Shown: positions 1-6,650 of the stretch, one piece after another
Numbering within the stretch: the first letter of the stretch is position 1
How the letters are laid out: every line of letters starts with the position of its first letter
Source: Solirubrobacteraceae bacterium
Lineage (GTDB): Bacteria; Actinomycetota; Thermoleophilia; Solirubrobacterales; Solirubrobacteraceae
Length of the DNA stretch: 39,454 nt
Assembly: GCA_030447785.1 (NCBI GenBank)
Contig: JAUJOF010000021.1
Coordinates: 1 to 39,454, forward strand
Direction: 5' to 3'
Notes under the pieces: model-generated
The model's input: the letters and a program-made list of their open reading frames with translations, nothing else
Database searches by the model: none
Told to the model about the DNA's origin: nothing
Translations under genes and position numbers: made by a program

Positions 1-172
1 GACCGTCCTTCTCGCGATGCAGGTTGACGTCGAGGAAGACGGTGGCGAGCTCCCATCCCTCGGCTCCGAGCCGCGATAGCTCCTCCTGGAACTTCTTGCG
101 GTCGAGCTCGTCGCTCTGCCGGCCCATGAAGCCGTGCGTGATGACGGTGGTCGTGTACTCCCAGGCGGTCAT
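1..172 (-). CDS. DUF4177-like small protein, 3' end outside window
   Basis: Reading the minus strand from the ATG at 172 gives 57 codons that stay open to the window edge. The start MTAWEYTTTV and the later stretch LGAEGWELATVF match the DUF4177 pattern: a short beta-rich domain with WEY near the N-terminus and an xLGxEGWELxxV core. Members are usually 60-80 residues, so little is probably missing. The function of the family is unknown. The gene is followed on its 5' side by about 250 bases without a convincing gene; this gap holds only a 6-bp hairpin at 328-346 without a U-tract. Confidence 0.7.
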   Translation of the reverse strand, partial: MTAWEYTTTVITHGFMGRQSDELDRKKFQEELSRLGAEGWELATVFLDVNLHREKDG

Positions 173-420
173 GCGCGGGGGAGCCTACCCCCATGGCAAA
201 TTGGACGACGAGGCTGCTCCTTCTCGACGGTTCCGGCGCTCTCGCACAAGCTGCCGCTTCGGATGAGCGTGAGCATTCTGCTTCCCCGCTGGCGAGAGTG
301 CTGGTTCTCGCGCGTTGCAGGTGAATGGCCGTCTGCGCTGGACGGCGCTCGTCGTGCCAGCGATGCAGGAGCGCGACTCGGGCAGCGGATCGTCTCTGCT
401 CGTGAGGCCGTCGAATCTGC

Positions 421-1083
421 TCATGTGCGTGAGCGCCGGGTTGTGCTCCCGGTTTGCCGGGAAGGCTCTGGGGTCGGGTGGGTTGCCGCCTGCACCATTG
501 CCGTGGTCAGGGTTATCGCTTCATCTGCGCTCAATTGTTGCTCGCGCACGAGCGAGCGCCAGGTGTGGAAGTTGGTTGCGTGAGCGATAGCGCCGGAGAC
601 GCGCGCACAGGGGCGGCCGCGTTCGCGGCGTCCGGTCATGAGCGCCGCGTGGACAGTCTTGAAGTAGCCGAGGAAGGCCTCGCGCGATCCAGCGGGTACG
701 TGTTCGATGTCGCGGATCCCGGCGTGCAGCATCTGCTCGGTTTCGGCGTACCAGGCGTAAAGCTCGTCGAGTGCTGTGCGCAGGCGCTCGTTCGGGTTCG
801 TGATCTCGGCCCAGTGCTCGGGGCTGGGCATCGGATGGCGCTGGTAGTAGTGGCTTGTGCAGGCGTCGAACAACGCCTGCTCGTCGGGGAAGTGGCGGTA
901 GACGGTCGCGCGGTCGACACCGGCTCGCTCGGCGATCGCCTTCACGCTCGAGCGCGCGGGACCAACGGTCTGATGCAGCGCCACTGCCGCCAGGGTGATC
1001 CGCTGGCGCGTCTCCTGCTCCGACAGCGCTCGCTTGCGTTTGCGGTAGGGCCGTCGTCCGGATGGCTGTGTTTGATTCTTCAC
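421..1083 (-). CDS. TetR/AcrR family transcriptional regulator
   Basis: The protein has about 220 residues. The N-terminal helix-turn-helix reads VKAIAERAGVDRATVYRHFPD, the standard TetR DNA-binding domain; the rest is a helical ligand and dimer domain of normal family length. I chose the GTG at 1083 because the open frame upstream runs through the operator and promoter region and looks non-coding; an earlier start would overlap those sites. The gene is divergent from a cupin gene, with 87 bases between the start codons. A 12-nt inverted repeat in that gap suggests it represses both the cupin gene and itself. The ligand cannot be told from sequence. Confidence 0.85.
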   Translation of the reverse strand: MKNQTQPSGRRPYRKRKRALSEQETRQRITLAAVALHQTVGPARSSVKAIAERAGVDRATVYRHFPDEQALFDACTSHYYQRHPMPSPEHWAEITNPNERLRTALDELYAWYAETEQMLHAGIRDIEHVPAGSREAFLGYFKTVHAALMTGRRERGRPCARVSGAIAHATNFHTWRSLVREQQLSADEAITLTTAMVQAATHPTPEPSRQTGSTTRRSRT

Positions 1084-1087
1084 GGGT

Positions 1088-1135
1088 GTGCGTGAATCTT
1101 GACAGGCCGGCCGGCCGGCTGGTAGATTCGCGCAC
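1088..1135. promoter_or_regulatory. Long inverted repeat, probable TetR operator
   Basis: The arms GTGCGTGAATCT (1088-1099) and AGATTCGCGCAC (1124-1135) are inverted copies matching at 11 of 12 positions. The 24-nt centre is itself a CCGG-rich palindrome. The site lies between the divergent TetR and cupin starts and surrounds the -35 and -10 elements of the cupin promoter, where a TetR dimer pair would block RNA polymerase. Binding by this regulator is inferred from position. Confidence 0.7.
1099..1128 (+). promoter_or_regulatory. Probable sigma-70-type promoter of the cupin gene
   Basis: A perfect TTGACA (1099-1104) is followed after 18 nt by TAGATT (1123-1128), 4 of 6 to the -10 consensus. 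The expected start of transcription, near 1135, leaves a leader of about 36 nt before the ATG at 1171. Both hexamers overlap the arms of the inverted repeat. Confidence 0.6.
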
Positions 1136-1170
1136 AATAGTGTTGCAGCAATTAGTTGAAAGGGCCGCAA

Positions 1171-1725
1171 ATGTCTCTAACGTCCCAACCGACCACCGCT
1201 GGGCGCTTCGACGGCTCGGACGGGCCGCGAAAGATCGGGCCGGCCGACGGCAAGCTCGTCGACATTGGGTCAGCTGGGGTGCGGTTCATGGCCTGGACCC
1301 AAGAGACCGGCGGTGGGTTCTCGCTCGTCGAGCACCCGATCCCTCCCCGCGGTCTGGTCGCGCCGCTGCACAAGCACTCGCGCGAGGACGAGTACAGCTT
1401 CGTCCTCGAGGGCCGGATGGGAGCGTTGCTCGGCGATGACGTGGTGCACGCGGACGCAGGCGACCTGGTTTTCAAGCCTCGCGACCAGTGGCACACGTTC
1501 TGGAACGCCGGCGACGGACCGTGCAAGATCCTCGAGATCATCTCTCCCGGAGGGTTCGAGCACTGTTTCGACCAGATGGCGACGGCGATGGCCTCACCCA
1601 ACTTCGACCCCCAGCAGATGGCAGAGCTTGCCGGGCGTTACGGGATCGAGCTGCAGCCGGACAGCATCCCGATGATCTGCGCCGAGCACGGGCTTACACA
1701 CCCGATGCTGGCCGCAAGCGATTAG
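1171..1725 (+). CDS. Cupin-domain protein
   Basis: A 184-residue single-domain cupin. Motif 1 is seen as HKHSREDEYSFVLEG, giving two His and one Glu as metal ligands. Motif 2 is seen as GDLVFKPRDQWHTFWN, giving the third His, though the usual PxG glycine is Asp here. The fold is that of quercetinase-like or sugar-binding small cupins, usually oxidoreductases or binding proteins; the substrate is unknown. The ATG at 1171 is preferred over the upstream TTG at 1156 because GAAAGGG (1158-1164) sits 6 nt before it. It is probably repressed by the adjacent TetR protein and may act on or respond to the same small molecule. Confidence 0.85.
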   Translation: MSLTSQPTTAGRFDGSDGPRKIGPADGKLVDIGSAGVRFMAWTQETGGGFSLVEHPIPPRGLVAPLHKHSREDEYSFVLEGRMGALLGDDVVHADAGDLVFKPRDQWHTFWNAGDGPCKILEIISPGGFEHCFDQMATAMASPNFDPQQMAELAGRYGIELQPDSIPMICAEHGLTHPMLAASD

Positions 1726-2042
1726 CACGCGCCGCGATTCCCGTAGACCGGGCGATTAGCGCGCCGACGTCGGAGCAGGTGTCCCGCACCGCGAGCCACG
1801 CGCCTCCTCCTGACTACGCGCCGCAGCGACGTGGCTGCGACCGCCTGCTCTCGCTCTTCCGGCGGAAGCAGGCGTGAGCTGGTGCTCCGACGACGTGCTC
1901 GCGACTCGTCCATGGCGAGAGCGTGACGCCATCTCACCGAGAGCGTCGTTTGCATGGATAGGGGAAGTCGCGTCGGCCAATGCTCTTGCTGCTCCAGGCA
2001 GGCGAAAGCAGCAGCGCGCCAGCCGCGTCAAGATGCGCTGCC
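1726..2042. other. Non-coding gap with decayed copies of the cassette repeat
   Basis: No convincing gene is seen. At 1862-1879 the string GCGGAAGCAGGCGTGAGC looks like a collapsed copy of the repeat found at 2262, 2574 and 3130, with its middle missing. An ATG follows 32 nt later but its frame stops after four codons. At 1995-2009 CAGGCAGGCGAAAGC matches the conserved right end of the repeat, and it ends exactly 33 nt before the ATG of the next gene. Confidence 0.45.
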
Positions 2043-2261
2043 ATGCAGCCGACGCCTGAGCAGATGGAACGCGCCGTCGCCGCTCTTGTCCCGTACGCGC
2101 AGGAGTGGAGCCTGCCGCTCAACCCGGAGCACCTGTACGAAATCGCTGCGGCTGTTTTGACCCACTTCGACAGCGCCGACTCGTTCGACGCCATCGACCA
2201 GGCGGAGCGGTCGCGCATCCAGGAGTTCGCTCGGCGGCAGGCGACGCTATACCGGGACTGA
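2043..2261 (+). CDS. Small hypothetical protein (72 aa), first cassette-like gene
   Basis: Starts MQPTPEQMERAVAALVPYAQ and reads as an acidic, helical, soluble protein with no signal peptide or membrane segment. I do not recognise a family. The ATG at 2043 lies exactly 33 nt after a GGCGAAAGC repeat end (2001-2009), and the same spacing recurs for the next two genes, which supports this start over upstream in-frame codons. No clear ribosome binding site precedes it. A full copy of the repeat begins immediately after the stop codon. Confidence 0.6.
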   Translation: MQPTPEQMERAVAALVPYAQEWSLPLNPEHLYEIAAAVLTHFDSADSFDAIDQAERSRIQEFARRQATLYRD

Positions 2262-2309
2262 CCGCTTCTGCTTCGAGGCACGAGCGGAAGCCGCTTCCCA
2301 GGCGAAAGC
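2262..2309 (+). repeat. Cassette-spacing repeat, copy A
   Basis: This 48-nt element starts CCGCTTC, contains the palindrome-bearing GCGGAAGCCGCTTCC and ends CAGGCGAAAGC. It begins directly after the TGA of the upstream gene. CCGCTT at its left end can pair with AAGCGG at 2306-2311, so the whole unit can fold as a long bulged hairpin. It ends 33 nt before the next ATG. Confidence 0.75.
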
Positions 2310-2342
2310 GGCACTCCCCCGGCGTTCGGCAAACTGGATGAC

Positions 2343-2588
2343 ATGCCAGAACGAGGGCTCGTCCCGTGCTTTGCAATTGTCAGGCTGGACGACTGGCCCG
2401 TGGACGAGGCCGGCTCGTTGCCGGTCAACGCGCGTGACCGCGTCACCGTCACGAAGGTCGTGTGGGATGAGGCAGAGGCCGACCAGGAAGTTGCGCGACT
2501 GAATGCGTCGGCAGCTAGGTCGGGACGAGCGAACGTGACGCACTACTTCTCGATGGCTACGCGCGCCCGGACGCCGCTTCCCCTTTGA
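2343..2588 (+). CDS. Small hypothetical protein (81 aa), second cassette-like gene
   Basis: The protein begins MPERGLVPCFAIVRLDDWP and has a central stretch KVVWDEAEADQEVARLNA typical of small alpha/beta proteins of unknown function; I cannot assign a family. It has no membrane segment or signal peptide. The ATG lies 33 nt after copy A of the repeat, and its TGA stop overlaps the middle of copy B, so the last residues are encoded by the repeat. There is no strong Shine-Dalgarno site, so translation may depend on coupling or on the repeat hairpin. Confidence 0.6.
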   Translation: MPERGLVPCFAIVRLDDWPVDEAGSLPVNARDRVTVTKVVWDEAEADQEVARLNASAARSGRANVTHYFSMATRARTPLPL

Positions 2589-2620
2589 GGCAAAAGCGGA
2601 AGCCGCTTCCAGGCGAAAGC
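2574..2620 (+). repeat. Cassette-spacing repeat, copy B
   Basis: This 47-nt copy matches copy A closely: CCGCTTC at the left, GAGGCA, the GGAAGCCGCTTCC palindrome, and AGGCGAAAGC at the right end, with one base fewer before the right end. The stop codon of the preceding gene lies inside it at 2586-2588. It ends exactly 33 nt before the GTG of the barstar-like gene. Confidence 0.75.
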
Positions 2621-2653
2621 AGTGGTCGACGCGACGTGCGACAGTCCGGCCGC

Positions 2654-3145
2654 GTGACTGGCTTCGTATGGATTCGGGAGGCGATGCCGTGGCTCGGGCC
2701 TGGCTTCGTCTACACGGTCCACGAGGACGCCCTCCGCGGGCTACGCAGCGACCTAGCGAAACACGGCTTCAATGCGATCGTGCTCGACGGGAGTGAGATG
2801 CGCGATGCTGCGTCGTTCCACGCCGAGGCGAAGAAGGCGTTCGCCTTCCCCGACTACTACGGGAACAACTGGGACGCTTTTAATGAGTGTTTTGGCGAAA
2901 TTCACTTCCCGAACCCCACAGCGATCCTCTGGCGGGAGGTCGAGACTCTTGCGAGAGCTGACCTCAAGACGTTCGCGGAGGCGGTTGCGCAGTTCATCCG
3001 CTTGCGCGACGCGTTCGCTCGGGCCGATGCCGAGGCGGTCGAAGCTTCTGAACCTATTCAGATCGAGTTGATCATTGTGGGACGCGGACCCGGCTTCCGG
3101 CATCCAGACGATCCGATCGACTCTCGTTGGCGACTCCCCCATTGA
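2654..3145 (+). CDS. Barstar-family protein, third cassette-like gene
   Basis: A 163-residue protein. The centre carries the barstar (barnase inhibitor) signature: HGFNAIVLDGSEM, a FHAEAKKAFAFP segment, then DYYGNNWDAFNECF. In barstar the helix after this YYGNNWDA motif plugs the active site of an RNase toxin. No barnase-like RNase is seen nearby, so this is either an orphan immunity protein or a domain with another role. I chose the GTG at 2654 because it lies 33 nt after repeat copy B, the same spacing as the two genes before; an ATG at 2684 is the alternative. The stop overlaps repeat copy C. Confidence 0.8.
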   Translation: MTGFVWIREAMPWLGPGFVYTVHEDALRGLRSDLAKHGFNAIVLDGSEMRDAASFHAEAKKAFAFPDYYGNNWDAFNECFGEIHFPNPTAILWREVETLARADLKTFAEAVAQFIRLRDAFARADAEAVEASEPIQIELIIVGRGPGFRHPDDPIDSRWRLPH

Positions 3146-3177
3146 GGCACGAGCGGAAGCCGCTCCCAGGCGAAAGG
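3130..3177 (+). repeat. Cassette-spacing repeat, copy C (last copy)
   Basis: The right two-thirds (GAGGCACGAGCGGAAGC, then CGCTCCCAGGCGAAAG) match copies A and B; the left end has drifted (CGACTCCCCCATT). The TGA of the barstar-like gene sits inside it at 3143-3145. Nothing in the plus direction starts 33 nt later; instead the next gene points towards it on the minus strand, so the array ends here. Confidence 0.7.
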
Positions 3178-3204
3178 ATCGGTTACCGCGACCGCCGCAG
3201 CCGG

Positions 3205-3699
3205 TCAGCTTGACTGCCAGCGGCGGCCGGCGCGTACCTCGCCGCGAGCGTGCCACAGCGCTCGAACCACGTAGGTGGGCAGGGTCATGCGGATGCGTTG
3301 GCGCTGGGGCCACGTCGGCTGCGTCGAGCGAAGGCCTGCGCGGCGCCCGGCGAGCAGAACGTCGCCGACGGATGCCGCCAACAGGCGACACTCGCGCGAG
3401 TACGCGCGGAAGTCACGTGTCTGGGCGGCCTGCAGCACCGCGCGTTCCACACGCAGCTGTCGGTCGACTGCCGCCAGGTAGGACAAGTAATGCTCGGCGC
3501 GATCGGCGGGTGGCGTCAGCTCGCCCTTCCGTTTGCGCGCCGTCTCGAGGATGGCGAGCATCTCGCGGTGCTTGTGGATCAGCGCCGGCCAGTCGCCTAC
3601 GCGGATCGGCTTCGGCACGAGACTTAGACGACGGCTGGTCTCACCGTTGATCTCGGCAAGGCGCTCATCGAGCTCGCGCATCGGCAGCCGTCGTGCCAT
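3205..3699 (-). CDS. Hypothetical helical protein, possibly a decayed paralogue of the lipoprotein at 4048
   Basis: From the ATG at 3699 the protein has 164 residues and is almost wholly helical and charged. The section LTPPADRAEHYLSYLAAVD followed by AAQTRDFRAY and AGLRS resembles the pattern of the lipoprotein upstream (long helices, then AGLSC at the end). Here the match ends about 40 residues before the stop, and no signal peptide or lipobox is found upstream, so the gene may have lost its secretion signal and natural stop. The frame is open to 3939, but those extra residues look non-coding. Function unknown. Confidence 0.5.
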   Translation of the reverse strand: MARRLPMRELDERLAEINGETSRRLSLVPKPIRVGDWPALIHKHREMLAILETARKRKGELTPPADRAEHYLSYLAAVDRQLRVERAVLQAAQTRDFRAYSRECRLLAASVGDVLLAGRRAGLRSTQPTWPQRQRIRMTLPTYVVRALWHARGEVRAGRRWQSS

Positions 3700-4047
3700 G
3701 GCGTCTTCATCGGCCGTCCGCCGGCGACCTTGATGGCGCGCCGCATAGACCGGACGCGATGAGCCGACCAGTTCCCTATGGACGACACGCAGGGCGGCGC
3801 TAATGGCGGCTCGTGTCAGGCAGGAACGGCAGTGTCGCTCCGAGGCAGGACCGGTAGCCGTCCGTTGCATCGGCCGCGCTACCGCCTTGGACGAGGAGGA
3901 GAAGCGTCGGTCAGCGCTCGTTTGCGCGACATCCAGCACTCTCGCCGGCCCCCGGCGCGGACTGCTCCTGTTCGTCCAGCGCGGAAGCTGGGACGGGCGG
4001 AGTAGCCGCCTCCGAGTCGCGTGCCGCCACCTTGAGCGCCCGAGTGC
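3700..4047. other. Gap without a supported gene
   Basis: Open frames exist on both strands but none shows a recognisable motif or plausible protein composition. The minus frame of the preceding gene continues open to 3939 without looking like protein. It may be the remnant of the 5' end of that gene. I see no clear promoter or terminator. Confidence 0.35.
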
Positions 4048-4566
4048 TCAGCAGGAGAGGCCCGCGGTGCGCAGCGCGGCTGCCAGCCTTTGGTTGACCT
4101 CGACCTCCCGCTGACCCGCTGCTTCGACGGACGCGGCGTCCACGCGCCGGAGAGCGGCAAGCGTCGCTCGAAGGACGCGCGCTCGTCGCTTAAGCGCGAC
4201 CACGAGGTCGCGCGCCTGCTCGCGCCGTTCGGCAGGCAGGCCGATGCCTTCGATCCGCTCCGTCATCTGCCCAAACGAGGTGATCACTGGCTCAAGCCGC
4301 CGTCCCAGCCGCCGCAACTTCTCCGGACCTCGGACGTCTTCCAGGCCCGCGTTCAGATCGGGAAGACGCTCGACCTTCCGGTTGAACGATCGACACTCAG
4401 CCTCAAACCGCCGGGCCCACGCCCCGAAGTCCGACGTGGTCGTCGGCGCAGGCGTCTGCGTACGTGATGAGGTGCGGTCTTCGTCACCACAGGCGGTCAC
4501 CGAGGTAGCCGCGAGCGCGACCGCCACGAAAGGCCAGCGGCAACGAACGGCACGGTTGATGAGCAT
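4048..4566 (-). CDS. Predicted lipoprotein with a helical domain
   Basis: 172 residues. The N-terminus is a lipoprotein signal: positive MLINRAVRCRWP, a hydrophobic stretch, then a lipobox-like SVTAC with Cys at about residue 26. A threonine/proline-rich linker follows and then a charged all-helical domain ending AGLSC. Once the signal is removed the protein would be anchored to the outer face of the membrane by a lipid on that Cys. Similar helical lipoproteins are common in high-GC Actinomycetota and have no assigned role. It reads in the same direction as the related gene at 3205. Confidence 0.7.
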   Translation of the reverse strand: MLINRAVRCRWPFVAVALAATSVTACGDEDRTSSRTQTPAPTTTSDFGAWARRFEAECRSFNRKVERLPDLNAGLEDVRGPEKLRRLGRRLEPVITSFGQMTERIEGIGLPAERREQARDLVVALKRRARVLRATLAALRRVDAASVEAAGQREVEVNQRLAAALRTAGLSC

Positions 4567-4568
4567 TC

Positions 4569-4589
4569 AGCGGGCAGTTGCCCCCCGCT
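4569..4589 (-). terminator. Weak terminator-like hairpin after dapB
   Basis: AGCGGG and CCCGCT form a 6-bp stem with a 9-nt loop between the dapB stop and the lipoprotein start. There is no U-tract, so termination here is only a possibility. Confidence 0.3.
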
Positions 4590-4627
4590 CCTACTTCCCA
4601 TGCAACCGATAAGCCGATGCTCCCGGC

Positions 4628-5275
4628 CTACTCGAACAGCACGTGCTCGAGGCCCACCACCGGGGACTCGGCCAGCGAGCTCACGCGGCGCACCGCCAGC
4701 AGGACGCCGGGCATGAACGACGAGCGGTCCAGCGAGTCGTGGCGGATGCTCAGCGTCTGGCCCAGGTCGCCCAGGATGACCTCCTGGTGGGCGACCAGGC
4801 CGGGCAGGCGCACGGAGTGGATCGGCACCTCGCCCTCCATGATCTCCGCGGTGCGCGCCGCGGTGCCCGACGGCTTGTCGAGCTTTCGGTCGTGGTGCAG
4901 CTCGACGATCTCCGCGTGCGCCATGTGCCTGGAGGCCTCGGCGGCGAAGCGCATCATGAGCACAGCACCGATGGCGAAGTTGGGGGCGAAGAGCACGTTG
5001 GCGCCGCGCTCCCCGCGGATCGCGTCGACGTCCCAGCCGCTGGTGCCCACCACGGCGTGCACACCGGCGCGCAGGCAGGCCCGGACGTTGTCAAGCGCGG
5101 TGTCGGGGCGGGTGAAGTCGACCACCACGTCGGCGTCGTCCAGCACGTCTTCGAGCGCCACGTCCAGCGCAGGGTCCGCCCGGCCGGTCAGCTCGAGGTC
5201 GTCGGCGCCCTGCACCGCGGCGCAGACCGCCTCGCCCATGCGTCCGGCGGCGCCGGCCACCGCGACGCGCACCAC
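4628..5275 (-). CDS. dapB: 4-hydroxy-tetrahydrodipicolinate reductase
   Basis: DapB reduces 4-hydroxy-tetrahydrodipicolinate with NAD(P)H in the diaminopimelate/lysine pathway that supplies the cell wall. The Rossmann motif VAVAGAAGRMG is at the N-terminus. The catalytic and substrate-binding segment ELHHDRKLDKPSGTAA includes the family's His and Lys. At 215 residues it is shorter than most DapB (about 245-270), with no visible break. The start is a GTG at 5275 (a second GTG is directly upstream). It follows the M16 peptidase stop by only 2 nt, so the two are probably co-translated. Confidence 0.93.
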   Translation of the reverse strand: MVRVAVAGAAGRMGEAVCAAVQGADDLELTGRADPALDVALEDVLDDADVVVDFTRPDTALDNVRACLRAGVHAVVGTSGWDVDAIRGERGANVLFAPNFAIGAVLMMRFAAEASRHMAHAEIVELHHDRKLDKPSGTAARTAEIMEGEVPIHSVRLPGLVAHQEVILGDLGQTLSIRHDSLDRSSFMPGVLLAVRRVSSLAESPVVGLEHVLFE

Positions 5276-5277
5276 GA

Positions 5278-6576
5278 CTAGACGGCGCCGGCCAGCGCCG
5301 GCGACAGCGGCGCCACCGCCGCTCGGAAGGCGTCCTCGTCGGCGCCGATGCCGACGGCGCTCAGCTGCTCGGGGGCGAGCAGCTTGCCCGCCAGGGCGGC
5401 GACATCGTCCGCGCTCACGGCGTCGATGCGCTCCAGCAGCTCATCGAGCTCCAGCAGGGGGACCTCGCCCAGCAGAGCGCTTCCCAGGCGACTCATACGG
5501 GCCATCGTCGACTCCAGCGAGAGGACCACGCGGCCCTTGACGTGCTCCTTGGCCCGCTGCAACTCGTCGTCGGGCAACGGCTGGGCGCGGAAGCGCTCGA
5601 GCTCGTCGGCGACCACCCGCAGCGACTCGGCGAGGTTGTCGGGGCGAGTGCCCAGATAGACGCCGAACTGGCCCGAGTGGTGGAAGGTGGCCTGGAAGGA
5701 GTGCACCGCGTAGGCCAGGCCGCGCTCCTCGCGCACCTCCTGGAACAACCGCGAGCTGGACGTGCCGCCCAAGACCGCGTCCAGCACCCGCAGGGAGAAG
5801 CGCCGCTCGTCGTGGCGGTCGATGCCGGGACCGCCCACACAGACGTGCACCTGCTCGGTGGGCTTGACCACGAAGCGCAGACGCCCGGCCTGCTGCGGGG
5901 GCGGCTCCTGGCCGGCCAGCGCGGCAGCGGCGCCCGTGGCGGGCTCGGCGCGGCCGGGATCGGCCGCCTGCGCGAGGGCCACCAGCGCGTCGTGGTCGAC
6001 CGAGCCCGCGGCAGCGATCACCACCTGCCCGGGACGGTAGCGCGCGGAGTGGAAGGCGGCCAGATCGCCGGGCCCCACGTTGTCGATGACCTCGGGCGCG
6101 CCGATGATCGCCCGGCCCAGCGGGTGGGTGCCGAACACCGCCTCGCCGAGCACGTCGAAGACCTTGTCCTGCGGGTCGTCCTCGTACATGGCGATCTCCT
6201 CGAGGACGACGCGTCGCTCGGCCTCGAGGTCCTCGGCGTCCATCCGGGGACGCCAGACCATGTCGGCCATCGCGTCGAAGGCCTCGGGCAGGCGCTCGTC
6301 GAGCACGCGAGCGTGCACGGACGTGCTGTCCTTGCCGGTACCCGCGTTGAGATCGCCCCCGAGCGCGTCGAAGAGCTGGTCGAGCTCGAGCGAGCCGTAG
6401 CGCTCGCTGCCGCGAAAGAGCATGTGCTCGACCAGGTGCGACAGGCCCGCGTGGGCGTCGGCCTCGAGCGCCGACCCCGTGCCCACCCAGAACCCGAGCG
6501 CCACGGATCGCACGGAGGGCACGACCTCCGTGACGACCCGGGTGCCCGAGTCGAGCGTGTCTAGCTGGTGGCGCAC
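5278..6576 (-). CDS. M16-family zinc metallopeptidase (PepR/YmxG-like)
   Basis: 432 residues from the GTG at 6576. The zinc motif HLVEH occurs about 50 residues in, and the downstream acidic ligand is supplied by RRVVLEEIAMYEDDP; this is the active M16B arrangement. The C-terminal half has the R/Y region typical of the second M16 domain (EERGLAYAVHSF). The position between pnp and dapB is the same as in Bacillus and actinobacteria, where the pnp-adjacent protease is named PepR or YmxG. The natural substrate is not known. The long open frame upstream of 6576 is antisense/shadow to pnp and was excluded. Confidence 0.9.
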   Translation of the reverse strand: MRHQLDTLDSGTRVVTEVVPSVRSVALGFWVGTGSALEADAHAGLSHLVEHMLFRGSERYGSLELDQLFDALGGDLNAGTGKDSTSVHARVLDERLPEAFDAMADMVWRPRMDAEDLEAERRVVLEEIAMYEDDPQDKVFDVLGEAVFGTHPLGRAIIGAPEVIDNVGPGDLAAFHSARYRPGQVVIAAAGSVDHDALVALAQAADPGRAEPATGAAAALAGQEPPPQQAGRLRFVVKPTEQVHVCVGGPGIDRHDERRFSLRVLDAVLGGTSSSRLFQEVREERGLAYAVHSFQATFHHSGQFGVYLGTRPDNLAESLRVVADELERFRAQPLPDDELQRAKEHVKGRVVLSLESTMARMSRLGSALLGEVPLLELDELLERIDAVSADDVAALAGKLLAPEQLSAVGIGADEDAFRAAVAPLSPALAGAV

Positions 6577-6650
6577 GCGAAGCGGTCTCGTCCGCTCAGG
6601 AGCGGAGCGTGCAGCACCGGGAGCGAAGCGGTCTCCAAGCCCGGCGCGAG

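Noticed and set aside
254..302. Possible further copy of the cassette repeat
   Set aside because: CCGCTTC, GAGC and GCTTCCCC blocks occur in similar order, but the match is too loose and no gene starts 33 nt later.
2262..3177. CRISPR array
   Set aside because: The repeats are 47-48 nt but separated by about 265 and 510 nt that encode proteins, with no short spacers and no cas genes.
2262..3177. Classical integron attC sites
   Set aside because: The unit order and spacing fit, but neither GTTRRRY nor RYYYAAC cores are found at the repeat ends and no integron integrase is in the window; kept only as a resemblance.
3075..3650. Plus-strand open frame after repeat copy C
   Set aside because: It overlaps the better-looking minus-strand gene, has an Arg/Ala-rich composition and no proper start 33 nt after the repeat.
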